Assembly: GCA_033725935.1 (NCBI GenBank)
Contig: MU867064.1
Location: 372,001-436,000 of the forward strand
Direction of reading: 5' to 3'
DNA from: Cladorrhinum sp. PSN259
Taxonomy: Eukaryota > Ascomycota > Sordariomycetes > Sordariales > Podosporaceae
DNA: 64,000 bases
Made by a program: the position numbers and the translations under genes. Below, one piece after another: positions 36,195 through 47,666 of the stretch. Numbering within the stretch: the first letter of the stretch is position 1; the number at the start of each line of letters is the position of its first letter. The notes under the pieces are model-generated. The model saw nothing but the letters and a program-made list of their open reading frames with translations. It was not told where the DNA came from and ran no database searches.

Positions 36195-38013
36195 CTTTGG
36201 CGATTCTGCGTTTGGGAATGAATCCCAATTGGGATGTTTTCGCCAATCGATTTCGGCTCTCAAAGAGCTAGGAAGGATATGAGAGCTCAAGAGCGGGGTT
36301 CCAGGTTGTGGGGAGCTTTGAAAGCTCAGAGCTGCCGTTAGGCAGTGTATTTGTGGAGAGATCCTTCCTGCCTTACCCAGCAGATCCTGTCTGTTATACG
36401 GATGAATATAGAATCAAATGAATAGTGAGACAAAAGGAAAGCCACTAACAAGTGAAACAAGGCGCAATTTGCTTTATTTAAAGTGTGCTCTTTCATGAAC
36501 AAAGAAAGCCGCTCGACATTGGTGTTCCCATCCCACCTTGCCAAGACGCTAGCCGATAACGCCACTGAGGTAACTGCTCTCCTGCACTTGATTGGTTGGA
36601 GATGTATAAGGGATCTCAAATCGGGCTTCCATCCGACGTTTGGGCTTTTTGACCTTCATGATATAGTGTAAATCTGGAAAAGTGAATCTGGGGTTTCAAT
36701 GGAGATGCTCAAGGGGCAATATATATGACGATACCACTATCTATATCCATGTTACTGCAACACATCTTTGTTTTCCCTAGATGCATAGATGCGGCCGACC
36801 CCAAACAACTCTTGTGTCAAAGGTGACAATGGCAACAGCAGTCAAGATATATATATCTATCCACATAATAGTATCACGTCCTTCCTCGAATGAGCTGTGC
36901 CATTTTGCTAGTACTAACCTTATATAACAGTCCTTTCTCCCAAGGAGGGATCGGAGTGCTGACTTTGAGCCGTGTTTTGGTTCGAGAAATACATCGGTGG
37001 TTGTACATGTTTCCAGAGTGACAAACTCAGGAGGGTCATGCTCATTGAAACTGAGATCCGATCATTGAGGCACAAGCCATGAGAAGAAATGAAGATGTTC
37101 CAAAATGAGTCCTTCAAAATACCAAGCAATTATTACACAATCCCTGATAGTAGGTAAACCGCTTTCAGCAAGATCTTTTTGTTGCTGTTTGTCTCCTGAC
37201 TGCATTCGATGCTTCTTTCAAGATGCGGAAGCTCGGGAAGGTGCATGGCTTCATGATTAGAAGACACATACAGGCCTTCAAAGCAATTCTGCCAGAGAAA
37301 ACATGGACCATAATGACAAACAGATGCTTGACCATACTTCGTCATGCTTGCAGCATAAACAAGAGCTAAGAGAGAGGACTATTGTTTCTTTGAATGTGAA
37401 TGGCGATATTAGTTGGGCCAGGAGTTTCATTTACATTGATGAAAGCTTTATATCGAGAGCTTTGGCCGCAAAGCAACTTGGTTTCCCTCATCACTGTCGT
37501 TCTGTATTCCGCCTCTGAATTTCAAGGCTTCGGATTTCTTTCTGAAGTCGGTTTTCGTGGTATGTATAAAGCCCTCCCAGCTGCTTTGGCAAGACTGAGC
37601 TGGTCTGATGATCCCGCTGTGAGCAGTTGCAGGTTTCCAGGTTCCAGGTTGGCAACCGCGTTCCTTCCTCACGAATTCCAACAGCCTGGGGAGCAAAGAG
37701 TCGCTCCTGCCTTCCTAGCTTCACCATCTTCCTTCTATCAATTTGAATCTCTGTCACCCGCCACACGGCAGGTCTGGGCCACGCAACCTGGAACTCAATT
37801 GTTGATTTCCAAGTTTTCTACCTCCACTGCCATTCCAGATTTCTTAACCTTCCACTTCTTCCTTTGCGACTCGCAACTTGAACTCAACTGTACCAAATTG
37901 TACTACATCCGGAAGCCTGAGGCTGCAGAGCGATCGATCATTACGACCCAGGTTAGTTTTATTTACAATCTGGCGACTACCGTCAAAAACTTTCTCACAT
38001 TATTCTCAGCAAA
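36195..38013. other. Intergenic and 5' leader of the 878-residue gene
   Basis: Starts with the ALO promoter. The frame at 37400-38176 (258 residues) overlaps the next gene's first exon in another frame and has no recognisable composition; I treat it as chance. A possible leader intron runs from 37952 (GTTAGT) to 38009 (TTCTCAG), five bases before the start codon at 38014. Confidence 0.5.
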
Positions 38014-40712
38014 ATGGGCACTCTGCTTCCGCAAGCACGCGGCCCCGGGACTTTTAGTCTCAGCCAGGAGGAACTGCAGGATGCCATGTCAGAGGCATCC
38101 CTCCTTCTGCACTGTCCTCCCGACTTCCCAAAGGATGCTGAGATTGTCGGTGTATGCGCCCTTTCCGATGAGTTAACTGGACAAAGCCAATATGGGTGGA
38201 TGGTCGCAGACTTCTTGAGCTTCAAGCTCGCTTTTTATCGCGTCGGACATCGCGATCATCAGGTGAGTAACTCGAGCGATCTGCTATTTTATTATGACGG
38301 CTTGTTTCTAATTAGCATTTCCAGTCTTGGTTGAGTACGATCGACGTGGCCGGGTTCATTCGTGCCAATTCTCAGGCCGAGTATCCTGCGGATAGCCCTC
38401 TTCAAACTCATATTCTCGGCCGTGACAATAATCACATCACTCGGCTTTCCCACACCAGCAAGGCGGTCGAGAGTGAGCTCTTGGACCATATCCGTATCCG
38501 CGCACAGGCTGCCGATGAACGCAAGTCAACCCTCGTGTTGATATTCTTCGCGCCCATTACGGCCGACCAGGACGTTTGTTTGGACTTTCACGGAGAAAAA
38601 GTCTACCTTACGACTACAAAGCTCTGCGACGCAATCCGCGACGCGGTGAACCACTCCGACCTTCCGGTCGTTTACATGACTCCCTCTCCATTCACAACAG
38701 GCTGGGTGTGCCGTCCAGCCTTGATGGGGAAGATGACATGTACACCTGATCAGGGCTTGGCCATAATTGCCAAGTCATGCGGCTCAGCCTTCGCCGATGG
38801 GTTCATGAAACGCTTTGTTACGAAGCAGACGCCGCTCCTCTCCGACATGGAGCGGAAGAAAGCCCGATACGATATTCTGATGCCGATTTCAGCGACGATA
38901 GAACAAACGGAGCTTCTGCATGACTTTCAAGAGCTCATTTATCAGTCTCTGAAGCAGAAACTATCATCCTCGGCCTTGGAGTACACCATGGAGTTTGAGA
39001 ACTTCGATGCTTGGGAGGAGTACGCCGCCCGCAAGGGCCGTGCCTTAGGCTTTTGGGCGACCAGGTTCAGCCCATTTGGATCTTCAGGTGGTATTGATCG
39101 ATTCGAGTTTCTTGGAGGCGCTTTTGGAGGTACCAAAGCCTCTCAGCTCTTCCATATCCGTTACCTGATCACCCTTGAGCTTGATACTTGCCCAGGTGAC
39201 TGGAGCCGTGGTATAACTGGGGTGACCCCAAGTTTGTTCCAGGGTATTTTCCAAATGGTGAACCCCGCCAATGCCTTCGTCGAGCGCGTTTTCGATGCCC
39301 TGGAGTTCCGTGCCTCATCGATGATTCTCGCACAGTCACTTGGGAAAGCTCTTGGGCTCCCACTACCCGATCATGTCAAATGCCGTTACTGGCATGACCG
39401 CCACCCTCAGGATTGTGACCGGGCTTACTACACCAAGCTTCAGGCTGCCTTTGGTGAAGTGCACAACCTATTTGATCCCATCGCCGTTAGTCCCAGAGAG
39501 GAGCGGCATGATATCAAGATGGTGCGTTTCTTGCGATCTTCACGTTGGCTTTCCGCCGCTATCGCCCATAAGTTCGAGGGTATTGATGATTCAAAATCAA
39601 TTACCAAATTTGTCCTCAAGGAGATGGCTCCTCGCTTTGAGGCTATCCGCAAAGCCCAGCTTAAGCTTGTGCTTGAGAATGATTCTATCCATAAGCTTGG
39701 CAGAAGCTGGCTGGCTTCAGTCGGACTGTGTAACGACACGGCGGTTCTCAACAAGAAGATTGGAGAGAGCGGGTTGAGCACTGCTGGTGACCCATTCATC
39801 AGCACTCCCCGTGCGGACCGAACAGTCCGGTCCGCTTCTCTGTTGAACCCGAAGGCGCCAGAGTATAGAGTGGTTGGGCCGAAGGTGAAGCTTGAAGTTC
39901 AAACGCCCGCTCGTGAAAACATACCATTGGGCTGGACTCCTATGCCCCCTCAGATCCCCGACAAGCATCTGAAGCCGCGTGAGAGAACTGTCTCACCAGG
40001 TGGTGATTCTACGCCTACTCCAGCAGCAATCAAGGTCAAGTCTGCAAAGGGCCTTGAAAGCAAGACACCCAGCCGGTCCGACATGCCTATTACTGAACTC
40101 CATAAGCCTGCCGACCACCCTGACACACCTGTCAATGAGGCGGGCTCGCCTATCAAGGAATCCGGCACTCCTGTCAAGGAATCAGATAAACCTGTCAATC
40201 TGATGAAACTCGTGCACCCTGTAGGGTTCGTGAAATCTAACCAGCCGGGGAAAACGGCTGAATCCCCACTCTCCCTCGAACCCGTGCGCTTCAATGAGCC
40301 GAATATTGCTCCGAAGCCAGATACTGAGGATGAAGCTACCAAAGTGCTTAGCGCCTTGATGAGCGGCGGGGCGTCGCCCCAGCTGTTGGCTGAAGTCTTC
40401 AAGAAGGCGTTTGAGCTTGTGATGGAGAGAGATGTGAAGGCCGGTGTTGCTGCCTCGGTCTCTACGAAACAGGAGACCGCAGCCCACGTGGGTGGGTTAT
40501 CTGCCTTGCCCACTGAACAACATGGCGGCTCATTGCCCAGTGACAAGTCGATCTACATCCCAGCTGTGCCAACGGAGGTGGAGGCAGTCACGAGCCCTAC
40601 ACCCCCAGGTTCTCCCAAGTGGAAGGATGGTGCAGACAGTTCCGTCAATGGTCTATATGTTGGAGATGACATCTGGGTGAAGGCCCAGAGCATTAATCGC
40701 CGTTATGCTTGA
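38014..40712 (+). CDS. Uncharacterised 878-residue protein, possible caspase-like fold without catalytic residues
   Basis: I do not recognise this protein. Two exons, 38014-38262 and 38325-40712, joined in phase 0; a second in-frame acceptor at 38315 would add three residues (HFQ). Residues 1-500 look globular. TLVLIFFAPI followed by LPVVYMTPSPFTTGWVC resembles the two central strands of a caspase fold, but the usual GHG and the catalytic Cys motif are absent, so this is only a guess. Other blocks that look conserved are GFWATRFSPFGSSGG and LITLELDTCPGDWSRG. Residues from about 520 to the end are Pro/Lys/Glu-rich and likely disordered, with a 7-residue repeat (TPVNEAG, SPIKESG, TPVKESD). No signal peptide or membrane segment is seen. 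Codon use and intron structure look native. Confidence 0.8.
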
Positions 40713-41921
40713 TGGCGCAGCGGTGAAAGGAAGGAAATCATGTCTGAACGCTGACTGCGCAAGCAAATTTATGATTCTGTGGCTCATAGATTAGAGGAAA
40801 CATATGAGTTCCGATTTCGTGGACTCAGGTATGTGTAATCTGAGGTTATCTGGTTTTGTGATGCCATTCTTGTTTTAGGACTCGAGCGGATCATCGGATC
40901 ATGTGGGAAGATGGAATTCGTAACTAGTAGTACATGATGGATCCCGTTCTACTTTATTTTCAAGTCCTAACCGTGTTCTTTACAAAATGTGAACTGTTAT
41001 GATTAATGCAAGCTTCTGCTTATGCTCGGCGTTATGTAGCCATGTGTTAGATATTTATTATGATCAAAACGCGTGAAAGAGCGAAGGATATGTTAGGAGG
41101 ACGAGTAAGGAAGGGTCAAAAAGACGAAAAGAGGTGAGTTACGCAGTCATGGATAAAATCACAAATTATGTCAAAACGAGATCAAGCAGATTGTTACTGA
41201 AAGCCCACTAAGAGAAAGCTACATAGATCAGATATTGACTAATAGAGTGATGGGTGCGAGGGTGGTACAGAGGTCTGCGTTCGTGCACACCTACTTAGGT
41301 GTATATTTGATGTAACAGGCAACGAAATGGACGTAGTAAAAGAGATGAATGAGAGCCTTCACAGTAGGTTCTGCAACTCTATCTTTGATCCCTTCTGTCA
41401 CAGAGTCGAGTTCTCGAGATTCGTAAACATCAGAGGAAGGCAGGCGATACATAGATATATCAAACCGATTCTTACTGTCGGCATGCTGACAAAAGAGAGA
41501 GAGAGAGAAGGACAGTTAGATATGAACATCGGGAAAAGAACTGGGTATCAGAGGCTCCATTTAACGCCCTGTGGATGGCTCAAAGTGAGTGTAGAGCTGG
41601 CTTGGGTTGAATCAATGTTTATCTCTCATTCCAACGGATGCTCTAATTCTAGCGTCATCAAATAAAATGTGTTCTCAGGACACGAGAAATTATCAAGGCA
41701 GGAAATAGAACAAACGACGAGTAAGCTAGAAATATTTTCCAAAGTTATGTTGGGAAATATGTGTTTGAATTCGCGCTGCACGTGTAATGTAAGATGGCTA
41801 TGTCGTTGTGGTTGGTATCTAACATGACAAAAAGAGATTCTTTCCAAAAAGAATTTAAGTAGAAAATGTACATAAAAATAGAATAAAAATGCAAGGGGTT
41901 CAAGTGCGTAATATCACCTCA
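40713..41921. other. Intergenic between two convergent genes
   Basis: AT-rich 3' flanks of the 878-residue gene and the aspartic protease gene. No protein-like frame. A (GA)n stretch occurs around 41495-41508. Confidence 0.5.
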
Positions 41922-43385
41922 TCATAACACGAAGAGGCTGCCACCTAGCATAACAGATACTAAAGTGATAGCCATAACTCCAAACAATTCTGTGAGCGGA
42001 GCTGGCGGCCAGAGACGACCCGATGATGACTTCGCGGCCGGAGTCAACGTCGCTATTGGACGAGTTGTAGGCGTATGTGTGGTTTGTTGAGCAACTACGC
42101 CAGTTACGCTGGGAAGAGTCGTCTCTCGGGATTTCAACTCAATAATGGTCGTAGTGGTGCTGTTGAGGTTGGCCTCGGCAAGACCAATCTGGTGATGGGA
42201 TAAATCGAAAACAACGTAGGCGCTGCGGAGGAACGTATCGCCCAAGAGCGTGAAGTTGCTCTGCTTGATTATGCCTTGTGTTTCGAACATTTCTGTGCTC
42301 TGAATGCCGAGAAGGCAGGAGTGCTTGAAAGGAATACTCGGATGGATCTTGTTGTTCCCAAGAATATCAAGAACGAGCTCTCGAATCGGAATGACGATCC
42401 TGGCTCTTCCGTTGAATTGGAATGCTATCTGAAAATTGGGCTCGTTGTCAAGGTAGGCACAGTCGACTAGGTGATAACCGAGGCTAGGGTCGAATATGGC
42501 GTTGACAGCGGAGAAGACTTCGGAGGCCATCTCTTCCGGTAAGTAAGATAGTGTCGTTCCCGAGTCTAGCACGGCGGGGGCGGGGTGGTCGAGGATCGAT
42601 GTGCTGATGCTGCGGGTTGTGCCGTTCGTGTGGGTGATAGATATGCTGGAGAAGTCGATTTCAAAGGAAGAGTAGCTTCCATTAGTTTTGAGCATTGGCA
42701 CAACCTCGAGCGGACCAATGAACTTGTCTGTGTCGATCCCACCAAATAATATTGAGCCATAGTCTGTCCGCCGGTCATTGAGGTATAGGGAGAAAGTCTT
42801 TGACTCTATTTGCTGCTGGTCGACCAACTGATCGATGATATTCGGATACTTGTGGGCAGCCCTCTCGCTGGAGCTGAAACCAAGTCCCAGGATCCCGGTG
42901 TTTCGAGCCGCCGTGGTGACATATGCTAACTGTAGTGACTTTATCGTTGTGCCACCGATTGTAAAGTCGTCCGAAATATAATCACCGACCGCTATCCCTC
43001 CATCAAGATACTTCACCTTGAAGCCCTGGGGGTTGACCACCTTATGTGTTGAGCTTTTCGTAGGGTTGAATGTATCAACGCACTTTACTGAACTCCCAGA
43101 GCTGATGCACACATCTGCTTTGTAGCTCAACACCCACGCATCACTACTTCCAGTATCCACAAGCAAGGTCATGGCTTGTGCCGGCGTCCCAACTTTCACG
43201 TGCACGTAGTACCCTGCGCCGGAGATATTGTTGATCAACTGCTCGGAATAGGTTGCACGGCGAGCCAGTGCGGACCCGGACTCTGCCTGCGAGCCTGGAA
43301 GGCCTTTCGTAACGCTGAACTGGATGACATGTTGCGAGAGCGCACCGGAAGCCAGAGCCAGCACCAAGGCAGAAGCTACTCTCAT
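41922..43385 (-). CDS. GPI-anchored aspartic protease (yapsin/OpsB type)
   Basis: Pepsin-family (A1) protease expected at the plasma membrane or cell wall. Single exon, 487 residues. The signal peptide covers about residues 1-17 (MRVASALVLALASGALS). A pro-region with a dibasic site (ALARRAT, residues 40-45) precedes the mature domain. The two active-site motifs are LLVDTGSSDAWV (Asp 77) and AVLDSGTTLSYLP (Asp 274). The C-terminal lobe ends near DLSHHQIGLAEAN. A Thr/Ser-rich stalk follows, then a hydrophobic tail (LTELFGVMAITLVSVMLGGS) typical of a GPI-anchor signal. Several N-glycosylation sequons are visible (NGS, NGT, NFT, NST). Yapsin-type proteases shed and process cell-surface proteins; the exact orthologue is not settled. 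Confidence 0.92.
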   Translation of the reverse strand: MRVASALVLALASGALSQHVIQFSVTKGLPGSQAESGSALARRATYSEQLINNISGAGYYVHVKVGTPAQAMTLLVDTGSSDAWVLSYKADVCISSGSSVKCVDTFNPTKSSTHKVVNPQGFKVKYLDGGIAVGDYISDDFTIGGTTIKSLQLAYVTTAARNTGILGLGFSSSERAAHKYPNIIDQLVDQQQIESKTFSLYLNDRRTDYGSILFGGIDTDKFIGPLEVVPMLKTNGSYSSFEIDFSSISITHTNGTTRSISTSILDHPAPAVLDSGTTLSYLPEEMASEVFSAVNAIFDPSLGYHLVDCAYLDNEPNFQIAFQFNGRARIVIPIRELVLDILGNNKIHPSIPFKHSCLLGIQSTEMFETQGIIKQSNFTLLGDTFLRSAYVVFDLSHHQIGLAEANLNSTTTTIIELKSRETTLPSVTGVVAQQTTHTPTTRPIATLTPAAKSSSGRLWPPAPLTELFGVMAITLVSVMLGGSLFVL

Positions 43386-45241
43386 TTCGAGTTCGTCAAC
43401 AGGGGCGGGCCCTCGGATTGCCGAGTTTATCGAGTCTTTTGTTTTTGCCGGTGATAGTGTCTCTCAACCCGGCCATCCAGACGGCGGAGTCGAGGACGGC
43501 AGTCGAAACTTGTGACGTCTGTGTAAGGGCCGAGAAGGGGTGAAGGGATTCGGACTCGGTCAAGACATGTCGCTGGGATATGTGTGCTGTTCCTTCTTGG
43601 TCAGTCAGGCCGGTCTTTCACGTCGATTTACATCACATCCATAGCGGGACACATACAATACTGCTCAAGGTGATGCTTAAGGATTGTGACCTTAGACCAG
43701 TCGCCATTTTAATTGTGGTCTGGCCGGTCTTCCGCCATCCCAGGAGGGATTCTTCTCGAGCCGGTATTCCAAGGCTTGGAACAGTCTGGGCGTTGTTCTC
43801 GGCGCGGCGCCGCCCAAAGCCAGAAACCAATCCAACTTCCACTTAAATCTTGGCGCCCAGACCGATCAGCACCGTCTGAGATGCTCGTTTGTCGCTGTGT
43901 TCTGGTCGAAGGGCTTGGGATGTTGAGTTTCCCGTCATCCTGCCATCCGATGGTCATTCCGTTTGTCAACAAAGTGTCGCCCGTGGAGAAGTTGCGGCAA
44001 GTGTCAGGCTATTCTCTTGGAGGTATCGGAATATCGCCAAGACTCGGCGGCTCCTTGTGAGTCTTGGATTGCTTGGGCAATTGGGATTGTCATCGGACAA
44101 GTGGGACCTGCCATCTCAGCGGCGAAGAGAAGGAATTTGAGACAGAAAGCCATCAATTCGATGTCTCTAGCGTACGGATCCGTGCATATGTCTACACTGC
44201 ACATACAAACGGTGGAGGTAAGTATGAGTGCCGTTCAGAGAGTAGAACGTGGAACAAACAAAGATGCATGGGTAGTACATGACGGGAGGATCTGGTACCA
44301 AAAAAGTAGCTTGAAACGGAATGTGCAACTGCCCAGACGATGAACCTTCAATGCTTCCTCTACACTGAGAAAGCGCATCCGATCTGTCGTCGTCCGGACT
44401 CCCATCACCGTCAATCCGATATTACGTCACTCGGCTATTCGGCAATACCCAGTCTTTTGGGAGCGCGCTAATATAACGCCGAAAGCGGCTTCTGCTGGAA
44501 ATTATAGGGGGGATGGGAAAGAGTAAAAAGCCATGCACGGCACCTGCAACAACTTCAACAACGGCGTTTCCAATTTGAGCCAGCACTTCTCCAGGAAGGT
44601 TACCTACACTACCTAGCACGCCGAGGTAGGTATGTATGTATGTACGGAATACATAGAAGCCAACACAGCCCTACGAGCTCAGGGAATAAGTAGGATAGAA
44701 ATTATCTTTCTCTCTCGTCATCGTCAATCCGTTAAATACGACCTCCAACTGCAGTGTGTTCTGTCCATCAATCCCAAGTTTGCCAAGAGGTCCAGCGCTT
44801 GGCCCCTCATTTTCACAAGTCAAACTCGCAGCCATGGAATTTCTCGAATTTTTCATCAGTCTTGGGAGATTGTCATCCTAGACTATGGAAACTGGGCAAG
44901 TGTATTATGCACTGCACTGATTGAACCCCGATTTGGCAATTGATCCTGCAAAACATGTGATTATATATCCCGACTTACATACCCGTACCTGCTACTAATA
45001 CTACACACAACCTACAACGGATACTGCCGATGCGCAACAACGGCCCCGTGCCGAAAGAAAGCGCAATTAAACCCGAAAATAAACCACGCAGCCGGAAAAA
45101 GCATCGCCGAATCTCGGCCCCGGATGACACATACAGAATTTGACCTGGTGGACTGACCTCCAACTTTTGAATTTTAACCTAAAGCCATGCAACAGAAACT
45201 CAGCACCACCAAATCACCAATAGAGCGAAAATCCAGCAAAA
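43386..45241. other. Intergenic, divergent promoters
   Basis: Upstream regions of the aspartic protease (minus) and the SAICAR synthetase (plus). No frame here is convincing. Tandem TATG words occur near 44632-44645. The upstream ORF at 45187 belongs to the purine gene's leader. Confidence 0.5.
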
Positions 45242-45258
45242 ATGTCTACGGCTATTGA
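45187..45258 (+). other. Upstream ORF overlapping the SAICAR synthetase start
   Basis: ATG at 45187, 23 codons, then TGA at 45256-45258, seventeen bases past the first base of the main start codon (45242), in a different frame. If transcribed it would oblige ribosomes to scan past it or re-initiate backwards, so it could restrain translation. The transcription start is not known. Confidence 0.4.
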
Positions 45259-46159
45259 GCTCGAGTCGCTGCCCAAGCTGGCGAGCGGCAAGGTGCGTGA
45301 TCTCTACAATATCGACGACAAGTCGCTGCTGTTCGTCACGACAGACCGCATCTCGGCCTACGATGTCATCATGGCCAATGGTGTTCCACTCAAGGGCGCT
45401 GTCCTCACCCAGTTGTCGGCACACTGGTTCAAGGTGCTCCCGGAGCGGGTTCCGGGCCTCAAGACACACTTCATCTCTCTGGACCCGCCTGCCACTCTCA
45501 GTGGTGCCGACAAGGCAAAGGTGCGCGGCCGTAGCATGCAAGTTCGCAAGCTCAAGGTGTTCCCCATTGAGGTCATTGTACGTGGCTACATCACCGGCAG
45601 CGCATGGACCGAGTACAAGAAGCATGGCACCGTGCACGGACTCTCTATGCCTGCGGGGCTTCAGCAGTGCTCCCGTTTCCCCCAGGCTATCTACACTCCC
45701 AGCACCAAGGCCGAGCTGGGCCAACACGACGAGAACATCAGCCCCGAACAGGCTGCTAAGATTGTTGGAGACAAGTACGCATCGCGCATCGAGGAGTTGG
45801 CTCTCAAAGTGTACAATGCCGGAGCGGAGTACGCAGCTGAACGGGGTATCATTATCGCGGATACCAAGTTCGAGTTTGGCCTGGACGAGGAGACGGATGA
45901 CATTGTGCTCATTGACGAAGTTCTGACCCCAGACAGCTCTCGCTTCTGGCCCGCTGACGAGTACGAGGTTGGACGGGATCAGAACAGCTTCGACAAGCAG
46001 TTCTTGCGCAACTGGCTCACTGATAACGGGTTGAAGTACAAGGAGGGCGTTGCGATGCCGGATGACATCGCCGAAGCTACTGGTGTGCGGTACCGGGATG
46101 CCTTCAAGAGGCTAACGGGCAAGACACTTGAAGTCGCGCTTGAAGCCCTCAATGCTTGA
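45242..46159 (+). CDS. ADE1: Phosphoribosylaminoimidazole-succinocarboxamide (SAICAR) synthetase
   Basis: Purine synthesis enzyme that joins CAIR with aspartate using ATP to make SAICAR, in the cytosol. Single exon, 305 residues, the usual size of the fungal enzyme. Family motifs are clear: LASGKVRDLYNIDD near the N-terminus (nucleotide and CAIR binding), TDRISAYDVIMANG, EVIVRGYITGSAW in the middle and VLIDEVLTPDSSRFWPADEY in the C-terminal half. The start ATG (AAAAATGTCT) is the only one that gives the full family N-terminus. An out-of-frame upstream ORF overlaps this start. Confidence 0.97.
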   Translation: MSTAIELESLPKLASGKVRDLYNIDDKSLLFVTTDRISAYDVIMANGVPLKGAVLTQLSAHWFKVLPERVPGLKTHFISLDPPATLSGADKAKVRGRSMQVRKLKVFPIEVIVRGYITGSAWTEYKKHGTVHGLSMPAGLQQCSRFPQAIYTPSTKAELGQHDENISPEQAAKIVGDKYASRIEELALKVYNAGAEYAAERGIIIADTKFEFGLDEETDDIVLIDEVLTPDSSRFWPADEYEVGRDQNSFDKQFLRNWLTDNGLKYKEGVAMPDDIAEATGVRYRDAFKRLTGKTLEVALEALNA

Positions 46160-47666
46160 GGGGGTTCTCGTACCTGTATTATGGACTATGATAATGCAGT
46201 TGGAGGGATGATTCCACAGGTTTGAAGACAAAGATAACGATCGGGGTCACCTGCCAAATCATGGTTGGCGAATGAAATTATATCTGGAAAGACGCTGATC
46301 GGATTGAAATAAGAACTGGCTATCCGAATCAATGAAAATGGTCGATGAATAACGAATGAGCTAAATACAAATATTCCCTGTGCACGCACTTGGAAACTGC
46401 ACATCACTTTGTGTTTACCCTTCCTCTTCAGCTTCTACACTACCTAGACAGCAGCAGCACATGCATGTTTGCACCACAGACATGAGTATATATATCAGTA
46501 CTAGGTACACATGCACAAGCTATTCGACATCGTGCATGACATGCGAGTCCCATATATTGCGCGATCTCTAGTTGTACGGAGTCCTCGACTCCAGTTGGAG
46601 TAAGCTGTCTTGTGTCTATGACGTACCACCTCAGACGCCTTGTCATATTCAGAGCCTCAATTTGTGGATGTCTTGTATTTGTGGAAATGCTGGGCCTGTC
46701 AAAGAGAAATGCATCTTCCGAAACTGCGAGTCTCATCCTCAGGTCAAGAAATGTAGAGACAGGAACATTTCCCCGGCTGCAAGCTCATCTAGGAGGATTG
46801 GGATGAGCAGAGAAATAGGTATTACACGAGACGCATCGCGTAATTGAAAGAAAAGAGACGGGGCGGTACCGTGGTAAAAGAACACTGACGCCGTCGATTG
46901 TGCAGTAACTTTTTTTTCTTCCCACACGCACCGAAGTGACAGGGGTCTTGTCAAAACCCCTGGGTCGCAAGAATCGGTAACTCACGTACGGCCCCTCGTA
47001 CAGGATTAAGTAGGAACCACCGTGACCAAATAGATAGTCTCTATGTAGTACAAAACTGGTTCCCGTGGTCTACCAGTTATATAAGTAGAGTCATCAAGTG
47101 ACGAATTGAGCTGTTTTTTTTTTCTGTTTCATCCAATTTGATGTTTTGTGACGATCACCAAGCCCCACCATGCTGAATTTAGCGGTGTCATTTTGCCGCG
47201 CTAAAACAGCGACGGATGGGCGCGGTGAATGGAGGTTCCCGAAACCGACGAAGCCCACCGAACAGCTTCCTCCCGCTTTCCAGGCTAACCAACCCAACGG
47301 CTCACGTCCCGTTCGGCGGGGTGTTCTGCGACTGGACGCCTTCCCCGGAACCTCGCAACCTGGAGGAAAACATCATTGTTCAGAAAAGCGTTCGACTAAC
47401 TTTTTTTTCCCCTTCTTTTAATGCCTCTTTCTTCAACACCCGACTCTAAGAGGCTCTACCGATAGCCTATATTCTCTTCTCTTCTTCTGCGGGACTTCGT
47501 CTTATTAACTCTTCTTTTCTGTTCTTCGCGCCCCAAATAAAAGACGCCTCCGACAAGACGAGAAACAAGAGAATGAATTGCGCGCCGTTGTCCCGTGTTC
47601 CTGGCCGTCAATTACCTCTTTTCAGCGCTCTTAGTGGTAGTTGATCCTTCGGTTCGCAGCATAACC
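46160..47666. other. Intergenic and leader of the hybrid histidine kinase gene
   Basis: The 3' flank of ADE1 and the promoter region of the kinase gene. There is a CT-rich stretch around 47400-47520, typical of a fungal promoter or leader, then the upstream ORF at 47573. Confidence 0.5.
47573..47644 (+). other. Upstream ORF in the histidine kinase leader
   Basis: ATG at 47573, 23 codons, TGA at 47642-47644, 22 bases before the main ATG (47667). It does not overlap the main frame. Its presence in the mRNA is likely if transcription starts in the CT-rich stretch, but is not shown. Confidence 0.4.

Noticed and set aside
36195..36290. Longer N-terminus for ALO
   Set aside because: The extension begins with a non-ATG codon; the ATG at 36194 has a good context and gives the family length.
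37400..38176. Open frame of 258 residues
   Set aside because: It overlaps the first exon of the 878-residue gene in another frame, has no recognisable composition and crosses a probable leader intron.
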